Positions 47,114 to 57,403 of a DNA stretch of 64,000 nt are shown one piece after another (the stretch's first letter is position 1; each line of letters starts with the position of its first letter). Origin of the DNA: Pseudoneurospora amorphoporcata. Lineage: Eukaryota; Ascomycota; Sordariomycetes; Sordariales; Sordariaceae. The position numbers were made by a program, and so were the translations under genes. Below the pieces are notes generated by a model. That model did no database searches, was not told the origin of the DNA, and saw only the letters and a program-made list of their open reading frames with translations. The DNA lies in NCBI GenBank assembly GCA_033297205.1, contig MU859154.1:62001-126000 (forward strand), written 5' to 3'.

Positions 47114-49482
47114 GGCCGAAGTCATAGGCCTCGTATACAGCGGGATCGCAATCGCGCAGCTTGGGCTGTTGCAATTAAGCTCAACGGGCTCTGGCAAGAG
47201 GTCAAGGACGTTCCTGAAACGATCAAATACATCATGAATCAGCTCAATATCTTGGGCGAAGTTGTCAACCAGATTGAGACCATCGATTTTCCACACAATG
47301 GTGACCAGCCGCATCATCGCCCATCCCCAAACCCGCTCGCTATCCAGCACTGCAAGAGGGTATGCAAGGAGTTGGAGAATCCTGTTCGGGATCTAGCTGT
47401 GGATATCGAATCGTCCAGGAAGCGAAAGCGGCTAATGGGGAAGGTGGCAGTGGTGTTGAAGAAGGACACCCTGGCCAAGTATGAGATGCGGTTGCAGAAT
47501 GCCGTCCAACTTTTGACTTTGGCCCATCAGGCGTATACAACGTAGGTGGAATCGGGAATTTTTTATTTCATTTTTTCTCCTTGGTCGGTTCATCTCTCTC
47601 TTCTAGGGCGAACAAAGCATTTGTTTTTGGCGCTAACAAGACCAATGGCATAGATCCTTGTTATTGCGACAGCCGGAGTGTATCATGGCAACGGTTACGA
47701 AAGCTCTCGCTTCAACGTCTGATATGAGTACAGCACTGGGCAATGCAAATGCGCATACTTTCGAAATTGGCGAAGAAAAGTCTGAACATAACTAACAAGT
47801 AACTCGGGAGATCAACAAACTGGACAACTACAATACTAGCGCTAGGCGTGAAAGATATCGCTACCGCAACAAGTACGAGAGAGACTTTTTTGGTCTCCTA
47901 AGATACAGTTACTCGGAGTGGGAAACCCAGGAGATTGCTGATTCCACTTTTCATGGTAGGTTGCTAGGTAACAATGAAGGTCGCGAGAGACTTTAGTCAC
48001 GAGTGAATGCTGATGTCCATATAGAGTATCGGTTTCGTCTGAAACCCCCAAGCTGGCTGTTGAGCAAAGCATGGGAGGTTCATGTTTCGGCTGCATTCTC
48101 CGGCTGGAAAACCCATCTACAACAGTACGCAGTGGTATCTGTTTGGTCGCCTGTGTTTACGTACCTATGCAAAAGAGGGAAATATTGCTGAGCTCAAGAA
48201 GCTCTTTTCTCAGGGACTCGCCACGCCGTTCTGTTTGGATCAGGACGGCAACACGCTGCTTCATCATGTAAGTTACCACTCAGACAATGCAATTTCCATC
48301 ATCGAAATAACCAGTACGCAGGTCGCAAAGTATGTGGAGGACGGTGTGAGCCTCGAAAGTACTGAATGGCTCGCGGAGTTGGGCGTCGACGGCACTTTGT
48401 TGAATGACGAGGGCACCACATATACCGACCTGATCGGTAATGGTATTCTTTTTTCTACCGGAACGTTTGAGGAGTTCTTCCCGGGACAACAGCGCTGGAC
48501 AGAAATGGAAACCCAACGCGATGAAGCTTACCATCATCTGGTTTTAAGAGGCGCTTTTCCAGGTGACCCTCACGAACTAGTGATCAAAGGCGACGCTGGA
48601 TTGTTCTCTCTTCGTGAGATGGAGGAGATATATGAGCAAATCAGAATTGCCAAGCATTTATATGTCATAGTAGGGCAGGCTTCCATTTTTGACGGCTTTG
48701 TCAGGATCCATGCACCAGAGCTTCTAACATGGGGCTTGGGTCGGAGACTGAGCATTCCTGGGTCCCTTGTCGATTTAGGAAACGTGTTCGGTACCGTCAT
48801 TGTACACCCAGGGGTCCTCAGGCGGCTCTTGTGGGGAGACCGCGGTCTATCAACGAGCGACCTAATGACCACAGGTTTACAGTGGGATTCAGTTTACTCG
48901 GTATGGAGTTATGTCGCGTTTCTCTGGACTCGCGCCTCTTGGGTTGTGTGCCCCTCCAGCCCCTCCAGCCCCTCCCCCCCTCCCGACACCAAGTACGGAT
49001 GTTTTCTGAGACAGAAAAAGGTGCTATGGTCTCAATATCATGATATCGTTCGAGATCTGGCTTCCAACTGTAATCATGAGCACGTATCGTGGAGGCCTTC
49101 TGAGTCCGACCTTTCAGCCTTTTTCTGGGTGCTTCTGGAGGGCAGCTACTGCCGTTTATGTGCGCCTTACATGCTCGAAATACAACAGAGAAAGCATTTC
49201 CAGAAGACGACCAGAAAATGGCTAGAACTCCTCCATTCGGGTGGCATAGACTTGGAGAGTTATGGGAAATTGGAGATGAAGACATTCAAACAACTCCGTC
49301 AAGGGAAGATACGGTTGCACCGGAGGCGGAATAGGGTGGGATTGTTCAGAGATGCTGGTCAAGATAGGCTTCCGACGATTGTGCTTTTCCTTACCGGGTT
49401 TAGTTACGGCCCGAAACCTGAGGACTGGGTTTTCTTTTGGGATCCTCACGTCGAAGACTTTGTGGAGGACTTCTGGATATGA
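47114..49482 (+). pseudogene. Broken fungal N-terminal-domain / ankyrin-type gene
   Basis: The start MAEVIGLVYSGIAIAQ, then (shifted frame) AVAIKLNGLWQEVKDVPE and LKKDTLAKYEMRLQNAVQLL, is the helical fungal N-terminal domain common in lineage-variable signalling proteins. Farther on are PPSWLLSKAWEVHVSAAFSGW, an ankyrin-like piece (AKEGNIAELKKLFSQGL ... DGNTLLHH) and a C-terminal family region ending EDWVFFWDPHVEDFVEDFW. Likely introns are 47542-47653, a site near 47950-48023, and 48268-48321 (54 bp, frame-preserving). Damage: a 1-base frameshift near 47163, an in-frame TAA at 47793 that no convincing intron removes, and a 4-base insertion near 48160-48166 that breaks VFTY from AKEGN. A Ser/Pro repeat (TCCAGCCCC units) lies near 48950. 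The last 1.3 kb remains open, so decay looks recent. A TIR element lies just upstream. Confidence 0.75.
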
Positions 49483-49986
49483 TCGAAAACCCGCCTCTTG
49501 CCATCCCGGACTCGTGGGTTGACTGAGAACAAGGGTTAGCGACTATCTTGGACGATTGGCGGTGACTTTTTGAATACAAAAAATGGTTCCAAAAAAAGCC
49601 ACCTTGGTGTATATAGCCCAAGAAGAGGGTCCGCAAGTCATTTGGTAGTCGAACTGAATAGAGATTCGAAAAGAAGCTTCCATAGCGGAGTGTTGGAGGA
49701 GTGAATGAACTCGATGCCTTCCACACTTGCTTCCTTTTTGCCAACGATTCAAACCCTAACCCTACAACTTTTCTAGTTTAAACGGCAAAAAAAGCAATGG
49801 CTGGATGCCAGCTGGCCTTGCTGCTTAAAACCCCGCCAAGCCAATACGATGCAGTGGTTACATTGGCCCAATCGCGCAAAAGGTGTCCCCTGAAACTTTT
49901 AAAACAAGCCGCTTTCTTACCATCCTCCCTTTGCCTGAGCACGACAGGAGCGCCGAGTGTTCAACGCCAGACAATATAATGCAATC
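49483..49986. promoter_or_regulatory. Promoter region of erj5 with telobox-like motif
   Basis: About 500 bp between the pseudogene and the erj5 start. It includes AAACCCTAACCCTA at about 49751-49764, two head-to-tail copies of the fungal telomere unit, which also resembles telobox promoter elements. No gene was seen. Confidence 0.45.
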
Positions 49987-51616
49987 ATGAGATTTTCGGC
50001 GCTATCCCTCGGCCTTTTGGCCTTATTGACGCCGCTCACGGCAGCGTGGTCCAAGGAAGGCAAGTCATCCACTCTCCCAATGATCTCGAAAGCTTCCCCC
50101 AGGCCAGCAATGTTGCTGGCAATTCCCTGCATAATACAAGCTGGGATAGGCGATGATGGCGGATGGCCACACATGAAGGTCTAGAATTAGAGAAAAGGAA
50201 CTTCCAATTCTAACATGGTCTTTGTACGACATAGACCGCGAAATCTTCCGAGTCCGCGATGAGCTCATTGCCCACGAGGGTCCCGACGTCACCTTCTACG
50301 AGTTCCTCGGTGTCAGCAAGTCCGCCAGTCTCGATGACATCAACAAGGCCTACAAGAAGAAGGCCCGCCAGCTGCACCCGGACAAGGTCAAGCAGCAGCT
50401 CCAAGCCGAGCGCGTCAAGGCCCAGAAGGAGAAAGCCAAGTTGCAGCAGCAGACCGGCAGCAAGCCGATTCCACAGGTGATCAAGCCTCCCACGAACGCC
50501 GAGGTCAAGGCGGCCGTCAAGCGCGCCTCGGAGCGCCAGGCCCGCCTATCCATCGTCACCAATATCCTCCGCGGACCTATGCGCGACCGCTACGACCATT
50601 TCCTCAGCAACGGCTTCCCCACATGGAAGGGCACCGAGTACTACTACAACCGCTACCGCCCCGGCCTCGGCACCGCCATTACGGGCGTCTTCTTCTTCGC
50701 CGGCGGCGCCGCCCACTACCTGGCCCTTTACATGAGCTGGAAGCGCCAGCGCGAGTTCGTCGAGCGGTACATCAAGTTTGCCCGCCATGCCGCTTGGGGC
50801 GAGAACCTCAACATCCCCGGTGTCGATGCCGCTGTCCCTGCTCCGGTTGCCGCTCCTCCTCCTCCTCCGCCGCCCGCCCAGCCGCAGATGATGGAAGACG
50901 AAGACGGAAACATCATCCCCATGAACCGCAAGATGCGCAGGATGCAGGAGCGCGACGCTAAGAAGGAGAAGGACAAGGACAGCAGCAGTCAGAAGACCAC
51001 CAGCCGCCGTGGTCGTCGCGGCCAGCAAGCCGCTGCCGCTTCCGCTCCCGCCTCCGGCTCGGCTACCCCCCAGCCTGCTGCCCAGGGTAACGGACCGACT
51101 GGCACCAAGAAGAGGGTTGTTGCTGAGAACGGCAAGGTCCTTGTCGTGGACTCGTTGGGCGATGTCTACCTCGAGCAGGATGACGAGGAGGGTAACACGG
51201 CTGAGTATCTGCTTGACGTAAGTTCATCTCCATTATTTCTCCCACAAAGACAACTTAAAAGTACAAGGTTACTAACTTGATAAAAACAGCCCAACGAACT
51301 TCACCGCCCAACAGTCTCCGACACCGCCATCGTCCGCCTCCCCCTCTTCATCTACAGCCTCACCATCGGCCGTCTCTTCTCCAAGAAGCGCAACACCGAT
51401 GACATCGATGACGAAGAGTACGAGGAAGTTGCCAGCTCCGACCACGATGTCAATGACTCGGAGCCTGGCAAGGCCACGCCGAGCACCACCGACTCTGCCG
51501 AGGACTTTGAGTTGTTGGAGAAGAGCGTAGATGAGCTGGGACAGGCCAAGTCTACGGGTAGCCAGAAGCAACAGGGCGGTAACAAGGTTGGAAAGCGCAA
51601 CAATAAGAAGAGGTAA
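49987..51616 (+). CDS. erj5: ER J-domain co-chaperone Erj5
   Basis: Membrane-bound DnaJ-type co-chaperone of the endoplasmic reticulum that stimulates the lumenal Hsp70. Exons 49987-50059, 50235-51217 and 51290-51616 give 460 residues. Signal peptide at about 1-20 (MRFSALSLGLLALLTPLTAA). The J-domain begins DVTFYEFLGVSKSAS with the HPD motif at 72-74. A membrane segment lies near 170-191 (TAITGVFFFAGGAAHYLALY). The rest is a charged cytosolic-type tail with a polyproline run, basic RRGRRG and acidic patches. The first intron (50060-50234) has a GC donor (GAAG|GCAAGT) and must be phase 1 to join AWSKE to DREIFRVRDE, so GC-AG is the only fit. A second J-protein gene is read towards it beyond a tRNA. 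Confidence 0.92.
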
Positions 51617-51856
51617 ACAAACGGGTGAGAACGTGTGAAGGGGGTAAATTGTGTGAGAAAAAGAAGAAGGCTATTGTGTAGATTTGTCATTTCTTGGTAT
51701 AAAAAGACCATGGTGTTAGTTATGACTTATAGTGCACAAGTAGTCTTTAGACACGTTGATGGCCCTGGTTGTCACCATTTGTTCCCTCATGGTGCAGAGG
51801 CTACTCAGTGAGTTTATAAGTGATGGCATCCTAGTGAAATTTCAACAATTCCATAT

Positions 51857-51928
51857 GGTCCGCTGGCTCAATGGCAGAGCGTCTGACTACGAATCAGGAG
51901 GTTCCAGGTTCGACCCCTGGGTGGATCG
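51857..51928 (+). tRNA. tRNA-Arg (ACG)
   Basis: A 72-nt intronless tRNA. Acceptor GGTCCGC pairs with GTGGATC, discriminator G. The anticodon loop CTACGAA within CTGA/TCAG gives anticodon ACG. The T-arm is CCAGG-TTCGACC-CCTGG. The A box (TGGCTCAATGG) and B box (GGTTCGACCCC) are intact. Confidence 0.97.
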
Positions 51929-51938
51929 TAAATCACAA

Positions 51939-51970
51939 GGTGCTTCGAGCACCAACCAACTCTTTTTTTT
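51939..51970 (+). terminator. Hairpin plus T8 after tRNA-Arg
   Basis: GGTGCT-TCG-AGCACC (51939-51953) is a perfect 6-bp hairpin ending 9 nt before a run of eight T (51963-51970). The T run is the expected RNA polymerase III terminator. The hairpin is an extra feature of unproven role. Confidence 0.7.
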
Positions 51971-52394
51971 CTTCTTTTTTTTCTTTTGGCATTTTGTCTT
52001 TTGGAGTTTGTACGCATGTCGAGACCTTCAATCTTCTTTTTTTGTCGTCAATATGAAAACGAAAAATGTTGCGAGTGGAGTGCCATTACTACCCGTCAGG
52101 ATTCGGACGGCTCCAGCTGCTAACAAAAGGTGGAACCATGTACACAGAATTGTTGGTATCCTTGAAAAGTGCACTCCTTCTCCAGTTGTCTGGTTTTTGT
52201 GATTCGTATCCCTCTCTCCTCTCTGTACCCAGTATCGAATTTCTGTATAAGTCATCAACTTGCCCTGAAGCCCAACCAAACAAAAAACGCCAAACGAACC
52301 TAGTCGCTACCAATCATAAAACCCTCATAATCCCTATATATTTACCCGAGAAAGAAACAACACCCCGTACGCCCAGCTACATCGGAGAGACTGA

Positions 52395-53479
52395 TCAGAT
52401 TCCCACAGTATGGCTGAACACCTTGGCCGCCAACTGGGTAAGAAGCCTCGCCTTGTCGTCTTGAGGGAGTTCCTGTGAGAGAAGAAAAGAGGAAAAACCA
52501 ATTAGAGTAATGTCCGATCATCATCAACGTGGGAGTCATTCGTAATCGAGACCGCTGTCATCGTCCTCTTCCGAATCTTCTTCTTCTCTCAAGTCCACAC
52601 CCAGGGCACTTACCTGAAATACGGCATAGACGCTCTTCCCCTTTGCGTCTCTGATAGCACCCAATCTGTTGCCCGCAACCGCGCCGGCCAACAGACCGGG
52701 CACGTTCGCGACGATAAAGCCCATTACGCCACCGCTGAGTCCGCCCAGCAAGCTCCAGAACTTGTTCGTCGGTCTGTTCGTGCCGTCGGGCTCCGCCATG
52801 CCTTCCTCGCGCAGCATCTCCTCGAAGACATCGGCGAACTGCGCGTTTTGCGTTTGCTCGCGGTCCTGTTGTTGTGCACCGTTGTTGCTGTTTTGACTCT
52901 GCTTGGTGAAGAAGTTCCACGCCCACGAGAAGGCCTGGCCGGCGGGACTGGAGCCCACGCCAGCGCCGGCGCCGGCGTCCGCTTCGGCAAAGGGATCAGA
53001 AGCGTTGTCGAAGCCGCCTGCGGTACTGCCGCCCCAGGAGGAGGACGCTGACGATGGTGGGACGTAGTCGCTGCCGACGCCGAAGATCTTGCGCTGCTCG
53101 TCATATTCCCGACGTCGCAGAGGGTCCGAGAGGGTGTAGTAGGCGTCATTGACTAGCTGGAACTTGCGGGTGCGGTCGGGGCGGTCGGGGGCATCGGCTG
53201 CTACGCGGTCTGGATGCGTCTTGAGGGCGGCGCTGTCGTCGTTATCATGACCTTGTTAGTTCATGGGTAGTCTGCAGTGGTGATTATAAGGAAATGTTCT
53301 CGTACCGCTTGTAGGCATCGCGGATTTGATTTGTTGAGGCGGTTGGAGAAACCCCTAGGATTGCATCTATGAGAGAATGTGTTAGCGATATGTCTCTCGT
53401 TGCCGCGCGAGTGCTTAATCCGTTGATGAAGCTGAAGTCTCTTTTACTAACAGTAATTGGGTGGGCGAGCTGTAGGCAT
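52395..53479 (-). CDS. J-domain (DnaJ) protein
   Basis: DnaJ-type Hsp70 co-chaperone. Exons on the minus strand are 53479-53452, 53366-53306, 53232-52614 and 52472-52395, giving 261 residues. The J-domain is N-terminal (NYYAILGVSPTAS) with HPD at 36-38 and REYDEQRKIFG closing it. The middle is Gly/Ala/Ser-rich with a Gln-rich stretch. A Gly-rich hydrophobic segment (GGLSGGVMGFIVANVPGLLAG) could be membrane-associated. The C-terminus is ELPQDDKARLLTQLAAKVF. The last intron (52473-52613) is GTAAGT to CACAG with a CTAAT branch. If retained it reads on for 25 codons, ending in an acidic tail, so two C-termini are possible. It is read towards erj5 and has no classical signal peptide. Confidence 0.87.
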
Positions 53480-55503
53480 CGTAAGGAAGTCTTGGTGGCG
53501 GTTCGAGATATAGCTGCTTGTAAATCCGCAAATAGTAATGATAGACAAGCAGTCAAAAGAAGGTGTTTAGGGGAAAACGAAGGGTGCGGTTTTCGAGGAT
53601 AATGTCTGATGAGATAGATCAACGGCAAAAGCAAAGTGGATAGGTAGCTACAGTAACTAACACCGCTAGCCCTGTGAGGGGATACTCCGGGGCAAAACTC
53701 AAAAAGAGACTGACCCGAAACCGAAGGGATAGCTGTTTTGTTCAATGGGCTGCCTCACTTCTTGCGACGGCTGTTTATTCGTCTAAATTTGACAAATCGA
53801 GCTGAACGTGAAGATGGGAGGAATGCCTGGCCTGCTTCCCGCCGTGAACTGTGAAGATGGTCCCTGGCGTCTTGGTCCCAGCAGTGTCAAGATCAACGTC
53901 ATCCGTGGCGGGTAATTGTGGCTTGTTTGACAGCGGTTACCCAATCATAAGCACTTGACAGCCTTGCACGTGGCTGCTCTTCAAGCCGATCCCTGCTACG
54001 GTTACAGTCCGATGGAGCCTGGCCTTGACGCCGCCGTGCCCGCCTATGGGCCTTTTCTTCAGTGGGACGTTCTGGACCCTTTTCTGTATCATCACTTCGG
54101 CTTTCAACATTCGATCGTTTCCTCCGTTGTTCAACTTTTGGAATGTCATGAAATTCATGACCCAAAACTTCCTGTTCCGTACGAATCTTGAAGACAAGAT
54201 GTAGGGTCTCGAATATGGTTGCTCTGCCCCGGCCTGAGGGAAGTCCAGTATCTTTCCGATTTATCATATGCCTCAGTTCTTTCCTTGGTGATTGGGCGGA
54301 AGGGCTCGATTTGATAGCCGCTCCGGGCTGTTTCATATCGTCCTTCCTTTCATTCAGATCATGATGGGCGCATGATTGCGGTTATGACGCTAACAGCCTG
54401 ACTGTGTGACTGCCCAACCCAGCCACCAAACACTGAACCGAAGTTCACCTTCTCGAAACCCGCCCGCGCTCAATTGTCTCAGCAAGATGCTGGAAACAGT
54501 TTTTTTGCTGCCTGATGGGCAATATTCATGCAACCACCGGCGACAGGACCTGCATTTGGTCACCTTTTGGGGGACCTCGAGGCTGTTTTTGGGTGTTGGC
54601 ATCACACAGCACGACACCATGAGACGTCGAAGCATGATCGACTTTCTTGAATGGTCAATGTCTGTTCAAACGCCGTGTTTCTTTGGTGGTGCCGCCGGGT
54701 GATTATTCAAATCATGAGCCTAGCGTCCCTGGCCGGGTGTATCTGCCGCCCGAATACCGCTAGTTTGCACTCGTCCCCTCCCCCGCCCTCCCCGCCGTCC
54801 CAAACCCAGGTGTTGCCTGCCTTGCCCCTCCATTTCCCAACACTCGCTGGTCGTGTATGCCATGTGCGTGCACTTTCGTTCACATCATACACTTCATCAC
54901 GAGGTGGAGGATATTTCGAACCTGCCTGGCCAAATAAGAAGTTTGATTTCCCTCGTACCCATCCTCGTATGATCTCCGTTTTTTATATCTCATCTTGCTT
55001 CCCAATTTCTCTTCACCTCCAATCGCACGCCTCACAGTAGCCAGCCGGCAAGCATCCGACTTTCGAAACTTCACAAAGTTCGACGACCTAGACAAACTGC
55101 GCAATGCACTAGACGAGTCACGTTGCCATTTCTCGTTGCTCATCCCAGACACGAACACTTGATCCTCGCTCATTCTCCATCTCGCGGAAGGAAATCGTAT
55201 CTTCACCGCTTGAAGATCCACGTTCGAGTCACCGTCTCTCGTGCTATCAAGAGTCGGTCGAGAACCCCTCACTTTGCCTTAAATAGTAGACACGAAATAC
55301 AAACGAGTTGTACAAGCATACATTCGTTTCCAAAGCTCGGTACAAGCTGTTCGTTCTTGCTGCCACTTCTTGCTTTGCTCCTCAACCAGCTAGCTGGATA
55401 TCGCCGAATCTCCTTAGCCCCAACTGCACAGCAGAAAGGGTCGTAACCAACCAACAACAGGCGTCGTCAAGACTACCAAGGAAAAGAACAACCCGAGTCT
55501 CAG
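53480..55503. other. Intergenic region
   Basis: About 2 kb between the J-protein start and the mapped leader intron of the next gene. No coding frame or RNA gene is convincing. The right third is probably the promoter and first leader exon of the 265-residue unknown gene. Confidence 0.5.
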
Positions 55504-55599
55504 GTAATGTACAACGTAGCTGTCTCTGCCACAGTCTTCTAATCACGTCTTACAAACTTTCCATTTGTCACATACTAACAATCTTTTATGACATCACAG
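55504..55599 (+). other. Probable 5' leader intron
   Basis: GTAATG donor, ACTAACAA branch region and ATCACAG acceptor frame a 96-bp intron upstream of the start codon at 55647. It is inferred from splice consensus only. Confidence 0.55.
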
Positions 55600-55646
55600 A
55601 ATAATAACGAGTCACACGATTCACGTTCCTCCTATATCAGTTCAAG

Positions 55647-56444
55647 ATGCAATCACACGACGAACTTGCTGAGCTCTTTTCTCGGAACTTCTCTCTGGAG
55701 CCTGTTCAGCAGCTCGCACAGGTCCAGATCCCGAACCAAGAACCGAAGATAGTCTACATCTCGGCGCATTACAACCACTCGACTCATGTTCGTACCCAGG
55801 ATACCCAACCATCACAGCCTGCGCCCAGAGGAACATCGGAGCCGCCTGCACTCTCTGAAGTTGAAGCTGTTCTCAGAAAACACCATGTGAACACAGCAGG
55901 CTTGTCCCGTGCTCAGCTCCAGCTTTTCAAGTCGGTGGACGATCCGCAGCGCTACAGGCTGATTGACCTTTGGCGCAACTGCCCTCCTACAAACCGTAGC
56001 GACAATCCTACAATGGACTGGAGCATGACAAGCGTGAACCAGGAAGAGATCCTGGCCAAGAACCGATGGGAGCAACAGCAACAGCAACAACAGGCTGCTG
56101 AACAAGAGGTTGTCATGAGTCTCGATGGGACTCCCCTGACTCCGATTCAGGCAGGCGACGGTCGTTGGATCGCGGCGGACTCAGTTCATGATATGGAGCC
56201 CTACATGGTTTCGGGTTATGAGGAAATGGCTCGCCGTGAGTATGAAGAGTCCGCCCGTCGAGCATTTGCTGAATCTGTGGAGCGGACCAAGACCCTCGCC
56301 ATTGCGACCGCTGGCCCGACTTTTAACCCTGCGCATTCGGACCCGGTTTATGCCAACTCGGGGGTGGACTGGAGGCAACAAGATGCCATGGCAAACCAAT
56401 ACGGAAGATTGATGGCGTACAGGGATGACGAGGAGATGCTTTGA
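55647..56444 (+). CDS. Unknown protein, 265 residues
   Basis: I do not recognise the family. It is an uninterrupted frame from ATG 55647 (context TCAAGATG) to 56444 with coding composition. The N-terminus is hydrophilic. A conserved-looking block spans about 66-112 (ALSEVEAVLRKHHVNTAGLS ... RYRLIDLWRNCPP). A run of seven Gln follows at about 143-149, and an acidic/Arg-rich helical stretch (EEMARREYEESARRAFAESVERTK) lies near 215-240. There is no signal peptide, membrane segment or catalytic motif. A leader intron precedes it. The low-complexity parts suggest a largely disordered protein. Confidence 0.75.
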   Translation: MQSHDELAELFSRNFSLEPVQQLAQVQIPNQEPKIVYISAHYNHSTHVRTQDTQPSQPAPRGTSEPPALSEVEAVLRKHHVNTAGLSRAQLQLFKSVDDPQRYRLIDLWRNCPPTNRSDNPTMDWSMTSVNQEEILAKNRWEQQQQQQQAAEQEVVMSLDGTPLTPIQAGDGRWIAADSVHDMEPYMVSGYEEMARREYEESARRAFAESVERTKTLAIATAGPTFNPAHSDPVYANSGVDWRQQDAMANQYGRLMAYRDDEEML

Positions 56445-57403
56445 GCTGGCAGTTACGCTATACGTCCATTTGTGTTAAGGGAGGAACCGGAGGTGGCTGT
56501 TTGGCTTATGTATGGCGTTATTGTGATTGGGCTTGTATAACCATGTATTTGCTGGGTATGCGACGTTGTCAGCGGGCTTTCGAGTATTACTTTGTGCGTT
56601 GGTCTTAAAAATAGAGCATATGAGAGCTTACTTCTCCTCCTATTCGTTAAACTTGCCTCTTTTTTCAAGTTTCCCATCATATCCTTTTCAGCGTTATGGC
56701 GCCTTTTTACTCAGATATTCTCAGAAAGATGAAACGGATCAAGAGAGATCGGGCAGCTCAGGCTTAGATAATCTGAGAGATGACATTTTGTCCTTTTCGA
56801 TATCGGGGCACAGATGCAATGGTAGACTGATTCCCCGTCCAATTGTACCAGCTGGCTCCAGCACTCCTGGTTCCACAAGTTTCGTCTCCATGTTGTGACG
56901 TAGATGCGGAATGTAAAAACGTCCACATCGGTGATACAACGGTTTGTTTACATTGAAAAGGAGGCGTTTCCGCTTTCCTGGGACGGCCTGTGTGTGGGGT
57001 GTTCTTGACATTATATGGGGCCGGTGATGGAATAGGTGTGGCTGGAAAGTTGTAAGGCTGGCTGTTCCATGGCTGAAGCTCTGCAAACGCCACAGTACTT
57101 CAGCCTCAGGACGACCAAGCTTCTATCCCGCACGGCAGTGGAGCGGAGTGAAGGTGCTACGGGGCAACAGTGCTACGCAGCTCCCAGGCTGCCTGATGAG
57201 CTCACCTTGAACTGAAGCAATAGCAGCAGCAGCTACCAGCAACACCATCACCTCTCGAACCAAACCGATCTCGACGACCCAATTCTTGAGCAACCCACCT
57301 TTTAGCCCGAGCCAGTACAGCGCGATCCTCTCCGTCCTTTTGAATCTGGAAACGCAAACAAAATACCGGCATCGCATATCAACACCCTCACATCTAAGGC
57401 ACA
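56445..57403. other. Gap upstream of proteasome gene
   Basis: About 960 bp with the 3' untranslated region of the unknown gene and the promoter of the proteasome subunit. I searched by eye for the yeast Rpn4 element GGTGGCAAA and did not find it. No gene was seen. Confidence 0.5.

Noticed and set aside
53899..54336. 145-codon minus-strand frame upstream of the J-protein
   Set aside because: Composition is Arg/Lys-rich and random, with no motif or splice partner.
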